Source: Acidobacteriota bacterium (GTDB lineage Bacteria; Acidobacteriota; Terriglobia; Acidiferrales; UBA7541). Taken from it: a stretch of 8,850 nt of DNA. Position 1 is the stretch's first letter; every line of letters begins with the position of its first letter. This document shows positions 1-4,722 of this stretch, piece after piece. Made by a program: the position numbers and the translations under genes. Under the pieces are notes generated by a model. That model was not told the DNA's origin. It searched no databases and was given only the letters and a program-made list of their open reading frames with translations. The stretch covers positions 1 to 8,850 of the forward strand of contig PMOV01000386.1 of NCBI GenBank assembly GCA_003161195.1, in the 5' to 3' direction.

Positions 1-140
1 AGGGGTTGCGTATAGACTGGCAGCGCGGGCGGGGCAAGCGTCACGGAGACGCCGACACCAATTTGTGCCGAAGCCGTGGGCGCGACGGCCGCAACGGCGA
101 ACAAGGCGGCGGCCAGAAAAATCCAGGGGGAAGTGTTCAT
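1..140 (-). CDS. Secreted protein, N-terminal part (YXWGXW-repeat-like), cut by the window edge
   Basis: Reading from the ATG at 138-140, 46 codons are visible before the left edge. They encode a clear Sec signal peptide: a hydrophobic core (WIFLAAALFAVAAVA) and a likely cleavage after ASA at residue 25. The mature start is IGVGVSVTLAPPALPVY. This start, a glycine/valine strand followed by APPALPVY, matches what I remember of small exported YXWGXW-repeat proteins common in Acidobacteria. Their diagnostic Tyr/Trp repeats would lie outside the window and cannot be seen, so the family call is inference while the exported nature is directly visible. There is no good Shine-Dalgarno sequence, since the bases before the ATG are AT-rich. 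Function is unknown; an envelope role is likely. Confidence 0.7.
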   Translation of the reverse strand, partial: MNTSPWIFLAAALFAVAAVAPTASAQIGVGVSVTLAPPALPVYTQP

Positions 141-382
141 TAATTTTATTGACCGGCCAATGTGGAAGGTTTGCATTTCGTTATCTCGCGAGCCCGGCCA
201 CCTGAGCAAACCGGGATACTTCCAGCAGGGGAATAGGATCAAAAACTGATAACTGTATACGCGCAGGTTGAAAACTCGGCGATACGGCGAACTCCCTAAA
301 TGCGCTGGTGAATTAGGGTAGGCGCGAAATAGCGGCAGAAAAAAGCCCTTTGATTCGATATTCAGGAGGGGAAACAGAGAAA
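141..382. other. Intergenic stretch between the secreted-protein gene and tRNA-Arg
   Basis: These 242 bases hold no convincing gene. They must contain the promoter of the minus-strand secreted-protein gene and the 3' flank of the tRNA. A run of six T (minus strand, 339-344) follows the tRNA after about 40 bases, but no stable stem sits in front of it. I see no repeat or attachment-site duplication here. Confidence 0.5.
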
Positions 383-459
383 TGGTGCGCCTGGTGAGGT
401 TCGAACTCACGACCTTTAGCTTCGGAGGCTAACGCTCTATCCAGCTGAGCTACAGGCGC
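383..459 (-). tRNA. tRNA-Arg (anticodon CCG)
   Basis: A full 77-nt cloverleaf folds on the minus strand. The acceptor stem is GCGCCTG pairing with CAGGCGC (453-459 with 387-393). The D arm is GCTC/GAGC. The anticodon stem is TTAGC/GCTAA around the loop CTCCGAA, whose anticodon CCG lies at 423-425. The T arm is GTGAG/CTCAC around TTCGAAC. The discriminator is A (386) and the CCA end is encoded (383-385). It reads the arginine codon CGG. The gene stands alone, with no second tRNA beside it, and all invariant positions look intact. Confidence 0.97.
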
Positions 460-846
460 GCACAACGCGCAGGAAGCAGTGCAACGACGGTGCGCATCGA
501 TCAACCAGCAGCGGTGCAAACCGGCCACCTGCTTTGATTCTATCCGTAAGGCCAAGACTGCGCCAGAGCGAACTCGACGGAGACCGCTCGGGCGGGTTTG
601 ATAGCCAAGCCGTTGTTGGCGGTGGCGCGGCGTAATGTGCCGCCCCTACGGGGCTCCGGGTGCGCTTGCGAACGAACCCAGGCCTTGCGGCCTGGGCTAA
701 ATTGTGCCGCGCCCGCGGCGCTGGTTGGTAGCGATGCTCTGCCGGCGACAGCGAACGGCGAGCAGATACGAAGGCGAACGGCAAAAGCGAAAGAAGTAAT
801 GCGGAATGCCCCGCGGAATGAGACCGGCTCTGCCTCACTTGCGCTC
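460..846. other. Gene-free region, GC-rich and repetitive
   Basis: These 387 bases lie between the tRNA and the end of the coiled-coil gene. Open frames exist on both strands, but all are arginine/alanine/proline-rich, overlap each other and lack ribosome binding sites, as expected for GC-rich non-coding DNA. The region contains the hairpin repeat annotated at 631-720 and a 9-bp direct repeat GCGAACGGC at 751-759 and 774-782. It should also contain the minus-strand promoter of the tRNA, which I could not identify with confidence. Confidence 0.6.
631..720. repeat. GC-rich intergenic hairpin repeat (REP-like)
   Basis: Two hairpins are visible. The first is GCCCC-TAC-GGGGC at 642-654. The second is a perfect 8-bp stem CCCAGGCC-TTGC-GGCCTGGG at 677-696. 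Each is associated with a related stretch: TAATGTGCCGC at 633-643, and TAAATTGTGCCGC at 698-710 after the second stem. The layout is therefore an imperfect tandem of 'TAA..TGTGCCGC' plus a GC hairpin. Similar 'CCCGG..hairpin..GGCTAAA..TGCCGCCCC' elements are, as I remember them, scattered between genes in acidobacterial genomes. Dispersal in this genome cannot be seen from one window. Confidence 0.55.
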
Positions 847-1272
847 CTAGCCCTTGGCCCGTGAGCTGATCTCTTTGGCCAGCTTCTCAATCTCTTCCGC
901 TTTTTTTACCATAGCTAAGGACAGCACTTGCGAGGAATCCGTCTTGTCGACCTCGGCTTTCAATTCCGTGGCCAGTTGCAGCAGTCTCTCGACGCGCTTC
1001 TTGATGTCTTTCTCGTTGGCCTCGAGAATGCCCTTGGTTGGCGCCTTGAGTTTTGCGGCGGCATCGTCGTCATCGCCGCTCGCGGGGTCGCTGCCGGTGG
1101 GCCGCGGCGGAGGATTTTGTTGCCGCGCCTGGGAGCGCACCTCCGCGGCCAGCAGCGCCAAGGCTGCGGCGTATCCTCCAAACAGACCCAGCCAGTTGCG
1201 CCGTCCGTGCGATTCGGGCGAGAGCGCCGAAGGATTCGCTGCGCCCGCTTCTCCATCGTCCGGTATCTTCAT
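847..1272 (-). CDS. Membrane-anchored coiled-coil protein of unknown function
   Basis: The product has 141 residues. I chose the ATG at 1270-1272 because GGGGAG (1278-1283) lies 5 bases upstream; a longer start at 1428 would overlap the start of the divergent channel gene and add unlikely sequence. A positively charged N-terminus (RR at 24-25) precedes one hydrophobic segment (about 27-43), either a signal anchor or an uncleaved signal peptide. A Pro/Asp-rich linker (53-73) follows, then a charged, probably helical C-terminal half (82-141) containing NEKDIKKRVERLLQLATEL and VKKAEEIEKLAKEI. That helical part resembles a small conserved acidobacterial hypothetical family that I recall without a named domain. 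It is transcribed away from the channel gene, with 102 bases between the starts. The likely place of action is the inner membrane with the helical part in the periplasm. No enzymatic motif is visible. Confidence 0.8.
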   Translation of the reverse strand: MKIPDDGEAGAANPSALSPESHGRRNWLGLFGGYAAALALLAAEVRSQARQQNPPPRPTGSDPASGDDDDAAAKLKAPTKGILEANEKDIKKRVERLLQLATELKAEVDKTDSSQVLSLAMVKKAEEIEKLAKEISSRAKG

Positions 1273-1277
1273 GCCCG

Positions 1278-1283
1278 CTCCCC
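1278..1283 (-). promoter_or_regulatory. Ribosome binding site that sets the start of the coiled-coil gene
   Basis: GGGGAG on the minus strand lies 5 bases before the ATG at 1270-1272. It favours this start over the longer in-frame start at 1428. Confidence 0.6.
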
Positions 1284-1374
1284 GGCACGGCGGGTGATCT
1301 TGACGTCTGGCCCAGCGCCGCCGCGCGCAAACCGCAACATGGTCCAGTGCTATACTCCCTCTCTCTGAAAGATT

Positions 1375-2322
1375 ATGTCCAGTGTCTTCACAACGTGGCC
1401 CGCGTTCCCGCTCGTTCCTCTGCTCCACCTCACTGTCATCATAGTTGTCGCGCTGATAGCAAACCGCGTGCTGCGGGTGATCACCAAGCTACTGATTCGC
1501 CCGGCGGCCTCGCAGACGCGCGCGGCGCAAAGCCGCGAGCAACAAACGCGCACCGTAGCCGGCATCTTGTACAGCGCGGGCAGCAAAATCGTCTGGGCGG
1601 TGGCGATACTCACCGCGCTCACGGAATTCGGCTTTAACATTACGCCCGTCGCGGCGTTTGCCGGGCTGGCCAGCCTGGCGCTGGGATTCGGCGCGCAAAA
1701 TCTGGTGCGCGATGTGATCACCGGTTTTTATATCGTACTGGAAGATCAGTACGTGGTGGGCGACACGATCCAAGTGGGGGAGACGCTCGGCCGCGTGGAA
1801 CATGTGACGCTGCGCCGCACGGTGGTGCGCGACCCGCGCGGGGCGCTGGTGACGCTCTCCAACGGCGACATCCGCACGGTAGCCAACCTCAGCCGCGACT
1901 GGTCGCAAGCTTTCGTGGACATTGCGCTGGCGCCGGAAACACCCATCGAAAAAACGCTCGTGGCGCTGGAGGCCGCGGCCGCCGAACTGCGCTCCGATCC
2001 CGCGTGGTCGCAGGCGCTGGTGGACGGCCCGCGCATCCTCGGCGTGCAAAGCATCGACCGCGCCGCCGCCACGGTGCGGCTGCAGGTGCGCACCGCGCCC
2101 ACGCGCCAGGACGAGGTGGCGCGCGAACTCCGCCGCCGGATTCACATCGAATTTCAGCGCCAAAATATTCCGCTGGCCACCGTGCAACGACTGGAAATTG
2201 CCAACCCCGCCCCCAGTGGAATAACATCCGCCGGTGCTGCCACCGAGGGAACCTCGGGCAGCGACGGCGTTCTTTCCGGCGCCGGAAGAGATTCCAAGTC
2301 CCGGCCGGAACAGCAAGCCTGA
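1375..2322 (+). CDS. MscS-family mechanosensitive ion channel
   Basis: The 315-residue product is a small-conductance mechanosensitive channel of the minimal three-helix type. In this family the channel opens under membrane tension to release solutes during osmotic down-shock. Visible parts: TM1 about 12-36; TM2 about 65-87; the Gly/Ala-rich pore helix TM3 about 91-122, containing AGLASLALGFGAQNLVRD, the best-conserved stretch of the family; a beta domain (123-178) with ED-YVVGDTI and LSNGDIRTVANLS; and an alpha/beta C-terminal domain (180-277). A Ser/Gly-rich tail of about 40 residues (278-315) looks disordered and is not part of the core fold. The ATG at 1375 gives the expected N-terminus, though only a weak GAAAG precedes it. 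It is divergent from the coiled-coil gene and likely monocistronic, since a terminator-like hairpin follows. Confidence 0.93.
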   Translation: MSSVFTTWPAFPLVPLLHLTVIIVVALIANRVLRVITKLLIRPAASQTRAAQSREQQTRTVAGILYSAGSKIVWAVAILTALTEFGFNITPVAAFAGLASLALGFGAQNLVRDVITGFYIVLEDQYVVGDTIQVGETLGRVEHVTLRRTVVRDPRGALVTLSNGDIRTVANLSRDWSQAFVDIALAPETPIEKTLVALEAAAAELRSDPAWSQALVDGPRILGVQSIDRAAATVRLQVRTAPTRQDEVARELRRRIHIEFQRQNIPLATVQRLEIANPAPSGITSAGAATEGTSGSDGVLSGAGRDSKSRPEQQA

Positions 2323-2323
2323 G

Positions 2324-2367
2324 GCCCCTCCGCTTGGCAAACGCGAACCGAGAGCCGGGGCATTTTT
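2324..2367 (+). terminator. Probable intrinsic terminator after the MscS gene
   Basis: GCCCC (2324-2328) pairs with GGGGC (2357-2361). A second, weaker stem inside (CTTGG with CCGAG, one wobble pair) extends the helix. ATTTTTAG follows directly. The loop is long, so strength is uncertain, but the position just after the stop codon at 2320-2322 fits. Confidence 0.45.
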
Positions 2368-2400
2368 AGAGTTGGTCTGACCATGGGCTGTTGCCACGGT

Positions 2401-2405
2401 GGAGG
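2401..2405 (+). promoter_or_regulatory. Ribosome binding site that sets the start at 2412
   Basis: GGAGG lies 6 bases before the ATG at 2412-2414. An alternative in-frame TTG at 2391 would place this site inside the gene and is unlikely. Confidence 0.75.
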
Positions 2406-2411
2406 AACAAG

Positions 2412-2861
2412 ATGAGCGATGTAAGCTACGACGAAGTCAATCTGCTGTTGCGTCTCTACGACATGCGGCGAGAACCACAAATCCGCAAAGCGCGCGCCTG
2501 GTTTACGGAGCATTTCCACCCGGAATCGCCCGATGAAATGATGCAGAAGTATCCGCAAGGCAGCGAAGAAAATACATATATTCGGATGGTCATCAGCTAT
2601 TGGGAGATGGTTGGGAGTATCGTAAATCGCGGGTTGATCGACGACGAGCTGTTTTTTGAAAGCAACGGCGAGATCTGGGTGGTGTGGGACCGCATGCGCG
2701 CGGTGGTTCCCATCTGGCGCTCGGCGTTTAGGAATCCGCTGCTGTTCTCGAATATCGAAGAAGTTTGCAAGCGCCTGGAGGCGTGGCGGGAAAAGCGCGC
2801 ACCAGGTTCCACGGCGGCCATGCGGCAAATGCTCGGCGAGAGCAAAATAAAATCACACTAA
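2412..2861 (+). CDS. Conserved hypothetical soluble protein (DUF4760-like, tentative)
   Basis: The 149-residue product has no signal peptide and no membrane segment, so it is probably cytoplasmic. It starts at the ATG at 2412, well placed behind GGAGG. The sequence is rich in helix-forming, charged and aromatic residues: MRREPQIRKARAWF near 18-31; then a hydrophobic segment with YWEMVGSIVNRGLIDDELFF near 63-82; then EIWVVWDRMRAVVPIWR near 86-102. The run 'GSIVNRGLIDDELFF..W..W.R..' recalls the DUF4760 family, whose function is unknown; this is a weak memory-based resemblance. The gene is convergent with the GGDEF operon and separated from the channel gene by a likely terminator, so context does not suggest a partner. 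It is probably a real gene: clear ribosome binding site and biased composition. Confidence 0.85.
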   Translation: MSDVSYDEVNLLLRLYDMRREPQIRKARAWFTEHFHPESPDEMMQKYPQGSEENTYIRMVISYWEMVGSIVNRGLIDDELFFESNGEIWVVWDRMRAVVPIWRSAFRNPLLFSNIEEVCKRLEAWREKRAPGSTAAMRQMLGESKIKSH

Positions 2862-2882
2862 CTCCGTGACGACTAACTCTGT

Positions 2883-2903
2883 GGCGCGGCACAGGCACGC
2901 GCC
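2883..2903. other. GC hairpin between two convergent genes
   Basis: GGCGCG (2883-2888) pairs with CGCGCC (2898-2903) around a 9-base loop. It lies midway in the 52-base gap between the convergent hypothetical gene and the GGDEF gene, where a shared transcription end would be expected. No T-run follows on either strand, so an intrinsic terminator is only possible, not shown. Confidence 0.3.
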
Positions 2904-2913
2904 GGTCCGGTAA

Positions 2914-3882
2914 TCAGCGCGAGCGGACCTTTTCCAATCGCTTGGCCGCCACGGGGAGCACACCATCGGCTGGTGACTCCGCGGTACGCACGCGATTGCG
3001 TCCTGCGGCCTTCGCCGCGTACAGCGCGGAGTCCACCTGGTCCAAATATTGTTCGGCGCTCAGCGGTCCCCAGTCCAGGCTGCGCAACAGGCCCACGCTT
3101 ATGGTAATGGTTAGCGGGCCGCGCTGGGTGATGAACTCGCGTTTGGAGACGGCGTCGCGCATTTGCTCGGCGCGGCCCGATGACGAGGCGGGATCGCAAT
3201 TATTCAATACCACCAGAAACTCTTCGCCGCCGTATCGCCCAACGTAATCGTAAGAACGCACGGACGCCAGCAAGCGCTTGGCAAGTTCGCGCAACACTTC
3301 GTCCCCTACGGGATGCCCGTAGGTATCGTTGACGCGTTTAAAATGATCGACGTCGCACAAGAGAATCGCGGTACAGTGCCGCTCGCGACCGGCACGCGCC
3401 AGTTCGCGTTCCAGCAAATCCATAATTACACCGCGGTTCCACAAACCGGTGAGTGAATCATGTGTGGCCTTGAAGCGCATGTCCTCGCGCGCCTCCACGA
3501 GGCGGTCCTCGAGCCTCAGGATGCGCAAACCTGTGCGCAGCCTAGCTTTCAACTCCTCCGGGTGAAACGGTTTGGTCAGATAGTCGTCGGCGCCGGAACG
3601 CAACCCTTCCACCTTGTCTTCGCTCGATTCCTTGGAGGTGAGAAAGATCATGTACACGTAGGACTTCTCGGCGCGGCCGCGCACCGCCCGGCACACTGCG
3701 GGCCCATCCACCTCCGGCATCTCCCAGTCCAGCAGCGCCAGGCGCGGCCCGTCCGGACGGCAAAGTTCTTCTTGCGCCAGCCGCCCATTCTCCACGGCCA
3801 ATACCTCGTAGCCCGCGTTTTCCAGTGTTTTTTGCAGCAGACGGCGCGAGATCGCGTCATCCTCCGCGATAAGTATCTTCAC
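2914..3882 (-). CDS. Response regulator with GGDEF diguanylate cyclase domain
   Basis: The 322-residue product makes the second messenger c-di-GMP from two GTP, with activity expected to depend on phosphorylation of its receiver domain. The receiver (1-120) is complete: acidic pocket E7-D8-D9, phospho-acceptor D52 (LLDWEMP), T82 and K104-P105. A short helical linker (121-137) leads to the GGDEF domain (138-300), with DSLTGLWNR, the metal-binding segment DVDHFKRVNDTYGH (177-190) and the active-site GGEEF at 218-222. An RxxD motif (R209-D212) lies five residues before GGEEF, the exact place of the inhibitory I-site, so product feedback is predicted. The layout resembles PleD with one receiver instead of two. 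The start is GTG (3880-3882) with GGAGG 7 bases upstream, overlapping the HPt stop by 4 bases (GTGA). The short tail after residue 300 is unassigned. Confidence 0.96.
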   Translation of the reverse strand: MKILIAEDDAISRRLLQKTLENAGYEVLAVENGRLAQEELCRPDGPRLALLDWEMPEVDGPAVCRAVRGRAEKSYVYMIFLTSKESSEDKVEGLRSGADDYLTKPFHPEELKARLRTGLRILRLEDRLVEAREDMRFKATHDSLTGLWNRGVIMDLLERELARAGRERHCTAILLCDVDHFKRVNDTYGHPVGDEVLRELAKRLLASVRSYDYVGRYGGEEFLVVLNNCDPASSSGRAEQMRDAVSKREFITQRGPLTITISVGLLRSLDWGPLSAEQYLDQVDSALYAAKAAGRNRVRTAESPADGVLPVAAKRLEKVRSR

Positions 3883-4349
3883 CGGTGGACCTCCACCAGG
3901 CAGCTGTCCAGGAGCGGAAGCAGCGCCGCCGATTCCGACTCAAACTCCGCAAAGGCCCGTGTGAGGCCCTGCGTTGCCCCGTCCTTGCCCATGCGTTCAA
4001 GTTGCGCCGCCGCCGCCGCAGCCCGCGTCGCGGCCAGGTTTGCAAACATGCCCTTCAATCCGTGTGCCAGCGCCCCGACGCGCCGTACATCCGCGTGCGT
4101 CACCGCACCGCGCAACTGCTCGAGCTGGCCGGGAAATTCTTCTCTAAAAATCTCCACCAGCTCCTTCAACAAATCGCGATCGTTGTCGACGCGCTCCAGC
4201 AACTCGCTGGCGCTGAACGCCGCCTGGTCCTGCGCAGCGGCGATTGCGCGCGCGGGCGCCGCTTCGGCCGTCCCCACGGGCTCGGAAAACTTCTCCGGTT
4301 CCGCTTTCAGCGCTTCCGTGCGTATGGGTTTTGAAAGATAGCCGCTCAT
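3879..4349 (-). CDS. HPt (histidine phosphotransfer) domain protein with an eroded receiver tail at its N-terminus
   Basis: The 156-residue product carries one HPt domain (about 44-150) with the canonical motif AHGLKG at 95-100; H96 is the expected phosphorylated histidine. HPt proteins pass phosphate between receiver domains in a phosphorelay, and the downstream overlapping gene supplies a receiver with a GGDEF output. The first residues, MSGYLSKPIRTEAL, are the typical last strand and helix of a receiver (KP = K7-P8) without the rest of that domain. An Ala/Pro/Glu-rich linker (15-43) follows. I chose the ATG at 4347-4349 because GAGG (4355-4358) lies 5 bases upstream; an in-frame ATG at 4413-4415 would give 178 residues but has no ribosome binding site and adds sequence unlike any domain. 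The gene looks like the 3' remnant of a hybrid histidine kinase ending in REC-HPt. Confidence 0.85.
   Translation of the reverse strand: MSGYLSKPIRTEALKAEPEKFSEPVGTAEAAPARAIAAAQDQAAFSASELLERVDNDRDLLKELVEIFREEFPGQLEQLRGAVTHADVRRVGALAHGLKGMFANLAATRAAAAAAQLERMGKDGATQGLTRAFAEFESESAALLPLLDSCLVEVHR
3890..3894 (-). promoter_or_regulatory. Ribosome binding site of the GGDEF gene, inside the HPt gene
   Basis: GGAGG on the minus strand lies 7 bases before the GTG start at 3880-3882. With the 4-base overlap it supports coupled translation of HPt and the GGDEF regulator. Confidence 0.7.
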
Positions 4350-4468
4350 GCCCGCCTCTTCTCCGCATTGACGCTCATGGCGTTTGCCGTCAAAGCGGAC
4401 CTCACCCAGGACCATACCCGCACGAAGCGCGCCACTTCCCGCGCCGCTCTATCTTTCAATTCCCTCAT
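4346..4468 (-). pseudogene. Remnant of a receiver domain (hybrid histidine kinase fragment), frameshifted
   Basis: In the minus-strand frame that ends at the TGA at 4346-4348, residues SALTANAM match the penultimate strand of a receiver domain ('..ALTANAM..'). About 20 bases later, in the next frame, EEAGMSGYLSKPIR follows, matching the adjoining helix and last strand. An intact receiver has about 27 bases between these two blocks. The pieces are in the right order and close to the right distance but out of frame, which fits a small deletion. Further upstream (to about 4560) no receiver or kinase sequence is recognisable in any frame. The 40-codon frame from the ATG at 4466-4468 ends with an ATGA overlap onto the HPt start. 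It could be a tiny coupled gene, but a decayed domain explains the motif better. Confidence 0.5.
4355..4358 (-). promoter_or_regulatory. Ribosome binding site proposed for the HPt gene
   Basis: GAGG, within AAGAGG on the minus strand, lies 5 bases before the ATG at 4347-4349. It is the reason for preferring this start to the one at 4415. Confidence 0.45.
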
Positions 4469-4600
4469 TCGCTTGGCGTTACGCTCGCCCTCCGAACTCG
4501 GCGGCGGCTGTGCGGGACCGCGATGGGACGACTGCCGCTTTTCGTTTCACTTCGGAACTGCGCTCTCCATCCGACGCCAATCTGTCGACCTGCCTGCTCC
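4469..4600. other. Stretch upstream of the HPt remnant without recognisable gene
   Basis: No frame on either strand gives protein-like sequence here. It must contain the promoter for the HPt-GGDEF operon (minus strand), unless that operon starts farther left; I cannot point to a confident -35/-10 pair. Base composition is similar to the neighbours. Confidence 0.4.
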
Positions 4601-4652
4601 AAAATAGAAAACGCCGGATCGCCACCCGCAAAATCCAAGTGGCGACCGGCGT
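4601..4652 (-). terminator. Intrinsic terminator after the PEP-CTERM gene
   Basis: On the minus strand ACGCCGG + TCGCCAC (4646-4652 and 4639-4645) pair with GTGGCGA + CCGGCGT (4619-4625 and 4611-4617), giving two 7-bp helices with a single bulged base (4618) and a 13-base loop. A T-rich tail TTTTCTATTTT follows (4601-4611). It lies 55 bases past the stop codon and should separate PEP-CTERM transcription from the HPt operon downstream. Confidence 0.8.
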
Positions 4653-4680
4653 TATGCAAGAACCCGTCTAGTCGAACCCT

Positions 4681-4722
4681 ATGCTCGCGACTTTATGCTT
4701 GCAACTTCATGCTCGCAACTTG
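4681..4722. repeat. Three tandem copies of a 14-bp repeat across the PEP-CTERM stop codon
   Basis: The copies are 4681-4694, 4695-4708 and 4709-4722, plus-strand consensus ATGCTYGCRACTTN. Copy 3 is coding and contributes the last residues (K-L-R-A) of the PEP-CTERM protein, whose TGA stop straddles the boundary of copies 3 and 2. The next two boundaries read TAA (4693-4695) and TAG (4679-4681) on the minus strand. Because 14 is not a multiple of 3, the three stops are in three different frames. Confidence 0.85.

Noticed and set aside
339..352. T-run as a terminator for the tRNA
   Set aside because: Six T follow AAAGGGC on the minus strand, but only a 4-bp stem with a tiny loop can form, too weak to call.
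383..459. tRNA-Arg as an integration site for a mobile element
   Set aside because: There is no integrase, no phage gene and no duplicated tRNA 3' end in the window.
631..782. CRISPR array
   Set aside because: The repeated pieces are short, unequal in spacing and hairpin-forming, without regular repeat-spacer units or cas genes.
437..890. Overlapping Arg/Ala/Pro-rich open frames around the tRNA and repeat
   Set aside because: They run through the tRNA gene or hairpin repeat, lack ribosome binding sites and show no protein-like pattern.
1489..2397. Long minus-strand open frame opposite the MscS gene
   Set aside because: It is His/Arg/Gly-rich without domains, while the plus strand encodes a clear channel. 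GC-rich third positions keep the opposite strand open.
3460..4341. Long plus-strand open frame opposite the HPt/GGDEF operon
   Set aside because: The minus strand encodes intact receiver, GGDEF and HPt motifs; the plus frame is low-complexity and crosses the gene boundary.
4346..4468. A separate 40-residue coupled gene ending in ATGA at the HPt start
   Set aside because: It has no ribosome binding site, and its only recognisable motif (ALTANAM) belongs to the eroded receiver domain.
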